Assembly (NCBI GenBank): GCA_019119615.1
Contig: DWWQ01000056.1
Span: forward strand, 33,013-97,012
Origin: Candidatus Alistipes stercoravium
Lineage (GTDB): Bacteria > Bacteroidota > Bacteroidia > Bacteroidales > Rikenellaceae
Direction: 5' to 3'
DNA length: 64,000 nt
Part shown: one piece after another, positions 1 to 7,496 of the stretch
Position numbering within the stretch: the stretch's first letter is position 1
Layout: the number at the start of each line of letters is the position of its first letter
The notes under the pieces: generated by a model
Databases searched by the model: none
Told to the model about the DNA's origin: nothing
The model's input: the letters and a program-made list of their open reading frames with translations, nothing else
Made by a program: the position numbers and the translations under genes

Positions 1-400
1 ACGACGCGGCCGAGACCTTGTCGCCGGCCTTGGCCAGCGGCGTGAACTCCCACTCGGCATCGAAGTCGATCGGATCGGTTACCGATCCGCGGGCGATGAA
101 GAGTCCCTCCATCTTCTCGAGGTCGTTCTGAAGACCGTCGTAGTTGCGCGACAGCAGGCCCGGGGCAAGCGTTACCTCGAGCATGTGTCCCTCGAATTCG
201 ACCTTGTCGCCGATCTTCAGACCGCGCGTACTGTCGAAAACCTGCACATAGGCCGCATCGCCTATGACCTTGATGACCTCGGCCATCATCTTGGTATCCC
301 CCGCGTGCACATAGCAGATCTCGTTCTGCGCCACGGCGCCGTCGGCCTTGACGATCACGATGTTGGAGATGATACCGTTTACACTTCCCGTTGTTTTCAT
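1..400 (-). CDS. atpA: V-type ATP synthase subunit A, N-terminal part (cut by window edge)
   Basis: This is the first 133 codons of the catalytic A subunit of a V/A-type ATPase; the rest lies beyond base 1. The translation opens MKTTGSVNGIISNIVIV and continues through the beta-barrel N-terminal domain typical of subunit A (VIGDAAYVQVFDSTRGLKIG, then EVTLAPGLLSRNYDG). The P-loop is not in the window. Subunit A hydrolyses or makes ATP in the A3B3 head, coupled to H+ or Na+ movement through the membrane ring. The ATG at 398-400 follows the DUF2764 stop by 7 bases, and the order E, DUF2764, A is the usual Bacteroidota arrangement. Identification is firm; the coupling ion cannot be told from this part. 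Confidence 0.92.
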   Translation of the reverse strand, partial: MKTTGSVNGIISNIVIVKADGAVAQNEICYVHAGDTKMMAEVIKVIGDAAYVQVFDSTRGLKIGDKVEFEGHMLEVTLAPGLLSRNYDGLQNDLEKMEGLFIARGSVTDPIDFDAEWEFTPLAKAGDKVSAAS

Positions 401-407
401 CGTATAT

Positions 408-1244
408 TTATTGTTTATTTTCAATCAGTTTGCGGGCATCGAGCGATTCGATGAGGCGCGCGAACAACTCCCGGCCGCGCGCCGCGTCGAGCCGCGACCA
501 GCGGGCCACGAGGTTCACCCGAACCAGGTAGGAGAGAATGGCGTTGATGTCGAAATAGTCGAACGTGGAGAGCTCCTCGGCCTCGCGCCAGCGGATACGG
601 TCGATCTTGTGCTCCTTCTCCAGGAGGTTCTGCTCCTCGTTCACGGCCGCAAGGACCGCATCGATACAGGGGAGCTCGCCCCGGAGGCCGAAGTCGGCCG
701 CCGAGCTGCGCTGCAGCTGTTCGACGACCTCGCCGCCGCCCACAAGCACCTCCTCGACCGGGCGGGAAACCGCACGGGCGGAGATGGCTGCCGCAATGTT
801 GCGCAGCGTCCGGTCGAAAGCCGACCATTCGCGCAGGAAACGGCTCTCCGCGCCTTCGCACAGTGCATAATAGGCCTCGAACAGCGCCCGGTCGAACGGC
901 CGCACCGTATCCACCTCCTCGGCATCCTCGCCTTCGGGGTCGGCATAGGCCCGGATGACACGGGCCAGGGGCTCCGGAAGCCGCTTCGGGCTCTTGAGCT
1001 CCTCCTCCAGCTCCTCGCGCGTCAGCAGGCCCAGCGGATTGTGCGCCGTGCGGCCCGCATGCAGCGAGGATAGGTTCTCACAGTCGTAGTAGCCGTACAG
1101 CAGGCGCACCTGCCGGGCATCGCGTGCCGAAACCCCTTCGAGGATCTCGTCGATGAGGGCCCGGGCATCGAAACCCTTCGTGTCGGCCTCGAGCGCATAC
1201 TCCCGAAGCCCGGCTACCAGGCAATAATAATCGGTCGCAAACAT
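408..1244 (-). CDS. DUF2764 family protein of the V-type ATPase operon
   Basis: A 278-residue protein with no signal peptide or membrane segment, rich in Glu, Arg and Leu and probably mostly helical. It begins MFATDYYCLVAGLREYALE, typical of the DUF2764 family found inside Bacteroidota V-ATPase operons between subunits E and A. That position is where other bacteria keep a stalk subunit C or F gene, so a stalk or assembly role is a reasonable inference, but I know of no demonstrated function. It starts 3 bases after the subunit E stop (TAG at 1248-1250) and ends 7 bases before subunit A, so it is co-translated with both. Confidence 0.85.
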   Translation of the reverse strand: MFATDYYCLVAGLREYALEADTKGFDARALIDEILEGVSARDARQVRLLYGYYDCENLSSLHAGRTAHNPLGLLTREELEEELKSPKRLPEPLARVIRAYADPEGEDAEEVDTVRPFDRALFEAYYALCEGAESRFLREWSAFDRTLRNIAAAISARAVSRPVEEVLVGGGEVVEQLQRSSAADFGLRGELPCIDAVLAAVNEEQNLLEKEHKIDRIRWREAEELSTFDYFDINAILSYLVRVNLVARWSRLDAARGRELFARLIESLDARKLIENKQ

Positions 1245-1247
1245 CGC

Positions 1248-1862
1248 CTAAGCCTTGAACAACATCTGGGATACTCGGTCGCGGAGATACTCCGAAAGCA
1301 GGTTCTCGACATCCTCGTCGGAGAACGAGATGTAGTAACCGCCACCCTTGGTGCCGACCTTGAAACCCGTCTTCACCTCCTTCGACCAACCGACCTCGAC
1401 ACCGGCCGCAAGCAGGCTCTTGGCCGAGGCGTCGAACGCCTTGTCGAGCTTCTTGCGCTCCGCCTCGGGCAGCAGCGCCACAAGCTCCACCTTGCCCGAA
1501 GCGCTCCCGCTCCAGTTCTTCGCCATTGCGAGCAGCATTTCGCGAATGAACTCCGGATCGAGCATCGCCTGCTTCACGCCCTCCGCCGTAGCCTTGGCCA
1601 CGATCAGCGAGGCGATCTCCGACTTGATCTTCGCCACGGCCTGCTTGCCGGCCAGGGCGATCTCCGTCATGGTATTCTTTCCGACATCCTCGGCCTCGGT
1701 CTTGGCGCGGCGGAGGATCTCCGCAGCCTCCGCACGGGCGTCGGCCACGATCTTTTCAGACTCCTTGCGGGCATCGGCCAGCACCTTGTCGGCCTCGGCA
1801 CGGCCCTTCTCCAAACCCTCGTCGTACAGTTTCCGGGTCAGTTCCTGAAGTTTGTTTTCCAT
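1248..1862 (-). CDS. atpE: V-type ATP synthase subunit E (peripheral stalk)
   Basis: A 204-residue protein with a long charged N-terminal helix (residues about 5-80, repeating Lys/Glu/Ala heptads such as EKGRAEADKVLADARKESEK) and a compact C-terminal domain. This is the architecture of V-ATPase stator subunit E, which clamps the A3B3 head with subunit G/H. It is the first gene of the minus-strand operon; its ATG (1860-1862) lies about 40 bases downstream of a TATCTTTG box. The length fits the family. Confidence 0.88.
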   Translation of the reverse strand: MENKLQELTRKLYDEGLEKGRAEADKVLADARKESEKIVADARAEAAEILRRAKTEAEDVGKNTMTEIALAGKQAVAKIKSEIASLIVAKATAEGVKQAMLDPEFIREMLLAMAKNWSGSASGKVELVALLPEAERKKLDKAFDASAKSLLAAGVEVGWSKEVKTGFKVGTKGGGYYISFSDEDVENLLSEYLRDRVSQMLFKA

Positions 1863-1904
1863 AGCGTTATTTTGTTTTGATTACTATTTTTCCGAAATCG
1901 CACA

Positions 1905-1912
1905 CAAAGATA
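1905..1912 (-). promoter_or_regulatory. Bacteroidota -7 box upstream of the V-ATPase operon
   Basis: TATCTTTG on the minus strand is a perfect match to TAnnTTTG. It lies 43 bases before the subunit E ATG. No clear TTTG -33 element is seen at 19-21 bases further upstream. Confidence 0.65.
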
Positions 1913-2022
1913 GGAAAGTTTCCCGGATAAAGCCATCACCGAACGATAATTTATCTGATTTTGACAAATTTGAAGAACAATTCGCATATCGGAGAAGCCC
2001 GGAATCCGCTCCTTCGGACGAA

Positions 2023-2055
2023 AAGGCCCCGTCCGGCAGTTCCGGACGGGGCCTT
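2023..2055 (-). terminator. Rho-independent terminator after the NAGPA-like gene
   Basis: A perfect 14-bp stem (AAGGCCCCGTCCGG and its complement) with a 5-base loop, followed on the minus strand by TTTT. It begins 6 bases after the stop codon at 2061-2063. Confidence 0.9.
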
Positions 2056-2060
2056 CGTCG

Positions 2061-3131
2061 TTACTTCGCCTCGGCAATCACCACAGCCGTGGGGATGCGC
2101 CGTTCTTTGATCGTAGCGCCCTCAAGCGTGGTACCGTCGGTATCGCTGGGCATGTTGAGCACCTTGCCGTCCTTGCCCACGAAGGTCGAGGAACCGCCGC
2201 CGTCGAGGTTGATGGCCCGAACACATCCCAACGAGATCATCTTGTCGGCCAGCTCGGGAAGCGTGAAGCCCGCACTGCCCCGCTTGCCGCGACCGTCGCA
2301 GACGAGGACGATCAGCTTGCCGTCGGCCGTGGCGCCGATCGACGTGCGCGGATGGCGCGACATACCCAAAACACCGCCATGCTCGAAGACCTCCTTCCAG
2401 TAGTTCTCCTCGGCGACATTCTCCCCGTCATACACCAGCATGGGGCCGGCGCCGATGGCATACTCCACCTCCCAGACATGCGCGCCTTCGGTAGAAGCGG
2501 TCGGAGGCTCGGGCATAAAGGTCTCCGTGCGCTCGTCGTTGTCCAGCGGCGACGGATAGGCATAGGGATAGAAGCGGTTGTCCGCCGCCCGGAGGCAATA
2601 GACCCACGCCGTTTCGAAGCTGCCGTCGGCCATCTGACCGAAAGCCGCACGCACGGGATAGTAGGTCTGGCCGTTGCAGACATCCGACTGGGCGGCCATC
2701 GACTTCATTTCACCATCCTCAACGAGCAGGCTGACGGAGGTCGAACCGCCGAAATAGCCGCCGTTCACCACCACATAGGGCGTACCGTCGCCCGACTCGG
2801 CAAAATCCGCAAAATAGGTCGTCGGCGTCTTCGCCCCCGAGAACTTCGGGCGGAAAAGGAGTTTGGGGTTGGTCTTGAAATCGACCACGGCATAGAAACC
2901 GAGGCACTGCGCGCCGCCCGACAACTCGTCGGTAAAGGTCTCGACGGTCAGGCCGGCCGGATAGCCGTCCTCATCCTGTCCGTCATCTCCGCCGTCTCCG
3001 CCATCGTCATCGCCGCCGTCGCCCGAAAGCGCAGGAGGCGTCTGATGATCATCGCCGCCGCACGAGGCCAACATACCGCAGGCCAGGAAGGCCGCCAGAA
3101 GGGTTACCCAGAATATTCGCTTGCTTTTCAT
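2061..3131 (-). CDS. Phosphodiester glycosidase family (NAGPA domain) lipoprotein
   Basis: A 356-residue lipoprotein: signal peptide with lipobox LASC (Cys24), an Asp/Gly-rich linker (about residues 25-57), then a NAGPA (DUF2233) domain. Hallmarks seen are VVNGGYFGG, GAGPMLVYDG, SRHPRTSIGA and the signature INLDGGGSSTF. In mammals this fold is the uncovering enzyme that removes GlcNAc from GlcNAc-1-phospho-mannose; bacterial members cleave sugar-1-phosphodiesters, though most are untested. The acidic linker resembles those that extend Bacteroidota surface lipoproteins from the membrane. It is transcribed away from the GH89 gene, 235 bp apart. The exact substrate is unknown; the family call is strong. 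Confidence 0.85.
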   Translation of the reverse strand: MKSKRIFWVTLLAAFLACGMLASCGGDDHQTPPALSGDGGDDDGGDGGDDGQDEDGYPAGLTVETFTDELSGGAQCLGFYAVVDFKTNPKLLFRPKFSGAKTPTTYFADFAESGDGTPYVVVNGGYFGGSTSVSLLVEDGEMKSMAAQSDVCNGQTYYPVRAAFGQMADGSFETAWVYCLRAADNRFYPYAYPSPLDNDERTETFMPEPPTASTEGAHVWEVEYAIGAGPMLVYDGENVAEENYWKEVFEHGGVLGMSRHPRTSIGATADGKLIVLVCDGRGKRGSAGFTLPELADKMISLGCVRAINLDGGGSSTFVGKDGKVLNMPSDTDGTTLEGATIKERRIPTAVVIAEAK

Positions 3132-3156
3132 GATTCGATCTGTTTTTTTGACGGCA

Positions 3157-3187
3157 TAAATGTAATAAAATCTTTCTACGAACCAAA
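3157..3187 (-). promoter_or_regulatory. Candidate promoter of the NAGPA-like gene
   Basis: On the minus strand a TTTG (3184-3187) is followed 19 bases later by TACATTTA (3157-3164), one mismatch from TAnnTTTG. The implied start site is about 20-25 bases before the ATG at 3131. Confidence 0.5.
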
Positions 3188-3313
3188 CGAATCATCGTAA
3201 ATATTTTTAATTTCCATCCAAAAGAAGAGGGTCGGCACCAACGGATCACACCGGGAGAGCGCCTTTTCGGGGAAAACAGCCCGAGAAGGGGACCCGATTC
3301 GAATAATTTTTCC

Positions 3314-3321
3314 TACTTTTG
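3314..3321 (+). promoter_or_regulatory. Bacteroidota -7 box of the GH89 gene
   Basis: TACTTTTG matches TAnnTTTG exactly and lies 45 bases before the chosen ATG at 3367. Since transcription would start near 3328, an upstream in-frame ATG at 3319 cannot be used. No convincing -33 element is seen. Confidence 0.6.
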
Positions 3322-3366
3322 TTGCATTGGAATTTTCGAAACGAACAACGAATACCCGAACAGCCC

Positions 3367-5553
3367 ATGAAAATCTTTCGACTGCTCCCCTGTCTGGCCC
3401 TCCTTTTCTGCGCCTGCTCCCGCCATGACGATGCGGCGGTGCGCGCCCTGGCACGACGCATCATTCCCGATCATGAAAAAGAGTTCCGTTTCGAGCGGAT
3501 GGCCGACTCGGCAGACGGGCCCGACTGCTTCGAGCTGGAGTCCCGCGACGGGAAGATCGTCATCCGCGGCAACAACAGCAATTCGATCGCCGTCGGACTG
3601 AACCACTACCTCAAGAATTACTGCCTGACCACGGTGTCGTGGCTGGCCTGCAATCCGGTGGAGATGCCCGACGTACTGCCGCAGATCGACGGCAAGGTCC
3701 GCATCGAGGCCCGTACGCAGGAGCGGTTTTTCCTCAACTACTGCACGTTCGGATACACGATGCCGTGGTGGCAGTGGAAAGACTGGGAACGCTTTATCGA
3801 CTGGATGGCCCTCAACGGCGTTACGATGCCGCTCGCCATCACGGGACAGGAGGCCGTATGGCAGCGCGTATGGACCCGCCTCGGCCTCACCGACGAAGAG
3901 ATCCGCGCCTATTTCACCGGGCCGGCACACCTGCCCTGGCACCGCATGTCGAACCTCGACTACTGGCAGGGGCCCCTGCCCCAGGAGTGGATCGACCATC
4001 AGGCCAAGCTCCAGAAGAAGATCGTCGCCCGCGAACGCGAGCTGGACATGAAACCCGTGCTGCCCGCCTTCGCCGGACATGTGCCGCAGGAGCTCAAGCG
4101 TCTCTATCCCGATGCGACGATCACGCGCGTAAGCCGCTGGGGCGGCTTTGCCGACCAATATCGCTGCAGTTTCCTCGATCCGCAGGATCCCCTTTTCGAC
4201 GAGATCCAGAAGGCCTACCTCGAGGAGCAGACCCGCATGTTCGGCACCGATCACATCTACGGCGCCGACCCCTTCAACGAAATCGACGCCCCGAGCTGGG
4301 ATCCCGGAACGCTGGCCGGCATGGCCGAGCGCCTCTACGGCTCGATCGCCGCGGCCGATCCCGAAGCAACATGGCTGCAGATGGGTTGGCTCTTCTACGC
4401 CGACCCCACGCACTGGACCCAGGAGAACATCCGCGCCTTCCTGCGCGCCGTACCCCAGGACCGGCTGCTCATGCTCGACTACTTCTGCGAATTCACCGAG
4501 ATCTGGAAACAGACCGAGAAGTTTTACGGCCAGCCCTACCTGTGGTGCTACCTGGGCAACTTCGGCGGCAACACGATGCTCACGGGCAATTTCCGGAGCG
4601 TCAGCGAACGGATCGAAGACGCCTTCGCGAACGGCGGGCAGAACCTCAAGGGGCTCGGCTCGACCCTCGAGGGATTCGGCGTCAATCAGTTCATGTATGA
4701 ATTCGTGCTGGACAAGGCCTGGGATTCGGGTCTCGACGACGACGCCTGGATCGACCGGCTGGCCGACCGCCGCACGGGATTCCGCAACGAGGCGGCCCGC
4801 TCGGCATGGCGCACGATCTGCGACAGCATCTGCACCATCTCCTCGCGCACGGGACACTCGACACTGACCAACGCCCACCCCTGCCTTACGGGCAACTGGC
4901 ACTGGACGACGAAGCCCGACGTCGGCTATGACTTCCCGACGCTGTGGCGCGCCTGGCAGCAGCTGCTGTCGGTCGAAAGTCCGCGCGACACCTACCGCTA
5001 CGACGTGGTGAATGTCGGCCGTCAGGTGCTGGGCGACTACTTCCTCCGCGAACGCGACCGCTTCACGGCGGCCTATACGGCCCGCGACACCGTGGCGCTG
5101 GCGCACTCGGGCATACGGATGCGTGAAATCCTCGCAGACCTCGACCGCCTTGTGGCGTGCCATCCCGAATTTTCTCTCGGGGAGTGGATCGCGCAGGCCC
5201 GGGAGTTCGGCCGAAAACCCGAAGAGAAGGATTACTACGAGACCAACGCACGGACGCTGATCTCCGTCTGGGGCGATTCGAAGGAGCTTTCCGACTATGC
5301 CAACCGCACCTGGGCCGGGATGGTCTCGACCTACTACGCGGAACGCTGGGAGCTCTTCATCGAGCGGGTTACCGAGGCGGTGAAGGCCGGGCAGGAGTTC
5401 GACCAGGAGGCCTTCGACCGCGAAAGCCGCGCCTTCGAATACCGGTGGGCCGACGCCGCGTATCCGCTGACACTTCCCGAAGCCGGCGACGCCGTCGCGA
5501 CGGCCCGCGAGCTGGCCGACAAGTATGCCCCGCTGTTCGACGCGGAGCCGTAA
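3367..5553 (+). CDS. Alpha-N-acetylglucosaminidase, glycoside hydrolase family 89
   Basis: A 728-residue exported protein, homologous in layout to human NAGLU and clostridial GH89 enzymes that release terminal alpha-GlcNAc. A hydrophobic signal peptide with a possible lipobox (FCAC, Cys17) precedes a small alpha/beta domain, the TIM barrel (from RFFLNYCTFGYTMPWWQWKDW) and an all-helical C-terminal domain. The two catalytic glutamates can be placed: Glu305 in DPFNEID and Glu435 in TLEGFGVNQF. They are 130 residues apart, the same spacing as Glu316 and Glu446 of NAGLU. The start at 3367 was chosen because the signal peptide begins there and the promoter box overlaps the earlier ATG. Likely substrates are alpha-GlcNAc-capped mucin or heparan-type glycans; which one is not shown. 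Confidence 0.93.
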   Translation: MKIFRLLPCLALLFCACSRHDDAAVRALARRIIPDHEKEFRFERMADSADGPDCFELESRDGKIVIRGNNSNSIAVGLNHYLKNYCLTTVSWLACNPVEMPDVLPQIDGKVRIEARTQERFFLNYCTFGYTMPWWQWKDWERFIDWMALNGVTMPLAITGQEAVWQRVWTRLGLTDEEIRAYFTGPAHLPWHRMSNLDYWQGPLPQEWIDHQAKLQKKIVARERELDMKPVLPAFAGHVPQELKRLYPDATITRVSRWGGFADQYRCSFLDPQDPLFDEIQKAYLEEQTRMFGTDHIYGADPFNEIDAPSWDPGTLAGMAERLYGSIAAADPEATWLQMGWLFYADPTHWTQENIRAFLRAVPQDRLLMLDYFCEFTEIWKQTEKFYGQPYLWCYLGNFGGNTMLTGNFRSVSERIEDAFANGGQNLKGLGSTLEGFGVNQFMYEFVLDKAWDSGLDDDAWIDRLADRRTGFRNEAARSAWRTICDSICTISSRTGHSTLTNAHPCLTGNWHWTTKPDVGYDFPTLWRAWQQLLSVESPRDTYRYDVVNVGRQVLGDYFLRERDRFTAAYTARDTVALAHSGIRMREILADLDRLVACHPEFSLGEWIAQAREFGRKPEEKDYYETNARTLISVWGDSKELSDYANRTWAGMVSTYYAERWELFIERVTEAVKAGQEFDQEAFDRESRAFEYRWADAAYPLTLPEAGDAVATARELADKYAPLFDAEP

Positions 5554-5557
5554 CGGT

Positions 5558-5566
5558 CCCCCCCCC
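5558..5566. repeat. C9 homopolymer just after the GH89 stop codon
   Basis: Nine consecutive C begin 5 bases after the TAA at 5551-5553. The tract is non-coding and sits before the terminator hairpin. Confidence 0.95.
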
Positions 5567-5601
5567 GGCACAGCGCGGATCTCTCCGATATCCCGAAACA
5601 A

Positions 5602-5633
5602 AAACCGCCTCCTCGTTCAAGAGGGGGCGGTTT
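5602..5633. terminator. Terminator shared by convergent GH89 and ROK genes
   Basis: A 13-bp stem (AAACCGCCTCCTC against GAGGGGGCGGTTT, one G-U pair) with a 6-base loop. A T-rich run follows on the plus strand and TTTTTG on the minus strand, so it can serve both converging transcripts. Confidence 0.85.
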
Positions 5634-5657
5634 CATTTTATACGCTCCGGGGGCGGA

Positions 5658-6863
5658 TCAGCAGAGGCCGAGCGCCTTGCTGCGGGCCAGCAGGCAGGCA
5701 CCGATGACGCCGGCGCGCTCGCCAAGCGTCGAGAGCTTGATCTGCGTATCCTTGTAGACGAGCATGAGCGAATACTTGTTCACGGCCGTGCGGATGGGCA
5801 GCATCAGCGACTCCCCGGCCACCGAAAGCAGACCGCCGATAACGATCATCTCGGGGTTGAACATGTTGATCAGTCCGGCGATCGCCTTGCCCAGCGTATG
5901 GCCGACCGACTCGAGGATCTCGATGGCCAGCACATCCTCCTTCAGCACGGCGTCCAGAATATCCTTGAGTGAAATCTCCTCGCCTTTCTTGAATTTGTCC
6001 GAAAGCATCGAGACGCTGCCCTGACGCAGCTTCTCGAGGAACAGCCGGTGCAGGGCCGATCCCGAAGCACCCGTCTCCAGGCATCCCCGCTTGCCGCAGC
6101 GGCAGATGATTTCGTTGTCGAGCAGCGGGAAGTGCCCGAACTCGCCCGAGAATCCCGACTTGCCGTAGAAGACCTTGCCGTCGATGATCATGCCGAGGCC
6201 CAAGCCCCACGAGGCGTTAATGTAGAGCATCGTCTGCTCGTTGTGCGCATCGCCGTACATGTATTCGCCGTAGGTCGCCGCACGGGTGTCGTTCTCGATG
6301 TATACCGGACAGTCGAGCCGCTCCTCCAGAAGCAGCGTCAGCGGCTGCTCCTCGACGAAAAAGTAGCTGTAACTGTATCCCGTGCGCGAATTCACGCGGC
6401 CCGAAATGTTCACACCCACGGCCAGCACCTTCTCATGGGGAATCTTGTGTCCGTCGATGAAGCCGCGGATCGTCTCGCAGAGGCGGTCGAACGAGTGCGG
6501 ATCATTGTTCATTTCGAAATCGACGATCGTATCGCACAACAGCTGCCCCTTGAAATTGACGGCCGCAAGGACCAGCGAGTCGGTGCGGATCTCCACACCG
6601 ATGAAATAGCCCGCATAGGGATTCAGACCGTAGATGTTCGGGCGGCGTCCGCCGGCCGAGCCCTGCTCGCCGAAGTTGTGGACGAAGCCCTCGTCGATCA
6701 GCTCACCGATGAGCTTCGTTACGGTCGGCACGCTCAGATTGACCGCGCGGCTGAGGTCCGTAATGCTCAAATCGCCGCTGAAGATATACTGACAGATGAT
6801 CTGCTGCTTGAGAATCGCATTTTTATTGCCTTCCGTAGCCTGTTTCAGGAACGAACTGGTCAT
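5658..6863 (-). CDS. ROK family transcriptional regulator (NagC/XylR type)
   Basis: A 401-residue protein with an N-terminal winged helix (residues about 30-62, ITDLSRAVNLSVPTVTKLIG) followed by a ROK domain. The ROK zinc motif CRCGKRGCLE and the sugar-site motifs ENDTRAA and SGEFGHFPL are present. The ATP-binding DxGxT of sugar kinases is replaced by VEIRTDSLVL, so it is a DNA-binding sensor and probably not a kinase. ROK repressors usually release DNA when a sugar or sugar phosphate binds. It is encoded back to back with the SusC operon across a 633-bp gap, with a dyad overlapping its own promoter. It is the likely local regulator of the PUL; the effector is unknown. Confidence 0.88.
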   Translation of the reverse strand: MTSSFLKQATEGNKNAILKQQIICQYIFSGDLSITDLSRAVNLSVPTVTKLIGELIDEGFVHNFGEQGSAGGRRPNIYGLNPYAGYFIGVEIRTDSLVLAAVNFKGQLLCDTIVDFEMNNDPHSFDRLCETIRGFIDGHKIPHEKVLAVGVNISGRVNSRTGYSYSYFFVEEQPLTLLLEERLDCPVYIENDTRAATYGEYMYGDAHNEQTMLYINASWGLGLGMIIDGKVFYGKSGFSGEFGHFPLLDNEIICRCGKRGCLETGASGSALHRLFLEKLRQGSVSMLSDKFKKGEEISLKDILDAVLKEDVLAIEILESVGHTLGKAIAGLINMFNPEMIVIGGLLSVAGESLMLPIRTAVNKYSLMLVYKDTQIKLSTLGERAGVIGACLLARSKALGLC

Positions 6864-6880
6864 ATTTCCGTTTTTTTAAA

Positions 6881-6920
6881 TTTACCGTTTGCACAGGTAA
6901 AGTTAATAATAAAATGCAAA
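6881..6920 (-). promoter_or_regulatory. ROK gene promoter with overlapping operator-like dyad
   Basis: A perfect inverted repeat TTTACC-N9-GGTAAA covers 6881-6901. On the minus strand the same bases hold TACCTGTG (6892-6899), one mismatch from TAnnTTTG, with a TTTG at 6917-6920, 17 bases upstream. The dyad therefore sits on the -7 region, as expected for an autoregulated repressor. It ends 18 bases before the ATG at 6863. Confidence 0.6.
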
Positions 6921-7105
6921 AAGCCAAAAGAAAAACCGAGAAATGCAGGCCAAGAAGAATCGATGCGCCCGATTTTCATCGGACGGATCACAAAAATTAT
7001 GCTATGCCGTTCCGACGCACGTTACAAATTAAAAGACATCTCTTTTGAATAGCCCCACGGATTTACCATCGGCTGTTTCGAAACGAAAAAATATTATCCA
7101 AAATA

Positions 7106-7135
7106 TTTGAAATGAAAACTTTTATTAGTAATTTG
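7106..7135 (+). promoter_or_regulatory. Candidate promoter of the SusC operon
   Basis: TTTG at 7106-7109 is followed 19 bases later by TAATTTG (7129-7135) and GCACTCGC, closely resembling the tRNA promoter further on (TATATTTGCACTCGC). The -7 box is one base shorter than TAnnTTTG, so this is a fair but imperfect match. It gives a leader of roughly 355 nt. Confidence 0.5.
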
Positions 7136-7141
7136 CACTCG

Positions 7142-7496
7142 CATTTGATACCCGGAAGAAACATTTCAGATACGATAACGACTGAATTGTATGTATTTGT
7201 GCGAAACCAAGGCATTGAGAAAAACGGTCTGTCAGGAATCCGTTCCGATCGGCATCCACACCTCTGCGGCGCCTGTTCTGCCGGAACCGGGCAGGCTGTC
7301 CCCCTCCCGGGAGGTCTCTTACAAATCCAAACCTGCTGCCGAAAGACAAATACTCACGAACGAATCATTCCTAATATTTATATATTAATTAAAACGACCT
7401 ACAAAACCAGAGAAAAACAATCAAAGCCAAAATCCGACACATCGAAAAGAGGAGTACGACTCCCGCAGACGAAAACTCAAACCTATTCTTTAATCT
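7142..7496 (+). promoter_or_regulatory. Long 5' leader of the susC transcript
   Basis: About 355 bases lie between the promoter candidate and the susC ATG. The leader contains GC-rich self-complementary stretches near 7270-7315 (GCCTG...CAGGC around CTGCCGGAACCGG, then CTCCCGGGAG) within otherwise AT-rich DNA. An open frame here (7112-7546) runs into susC in another frame and has no protein-like character. A regulatory RNA role is possible but unproven. Confidence 0.4.

Larger units (their letters stand above)
6864..7496. other. 633-bp divergent regulatory region between ROK and susC
   Basis: No real gene is seen. The left end holds the ROK promoter and dyad (6881-6920). A lone TTTACC half-site lies at 7062-7067 and a GTTTCGAAAC palindrome at 7075-7084. 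A susC promoter candidate is at 7106-7135, and about 350 bases of untranslated leader follow. AT content is higher than in the surrounding genes in the first 300 bases. Confidence 0.7.

Noticed and set aside
3313..5601. A 762-codon minus-strand open frame opposite the GH89 gene
   Set aside because: GH89 has both catalytic glutamates at the right spacing; the reverse frame has no recognisable feature.
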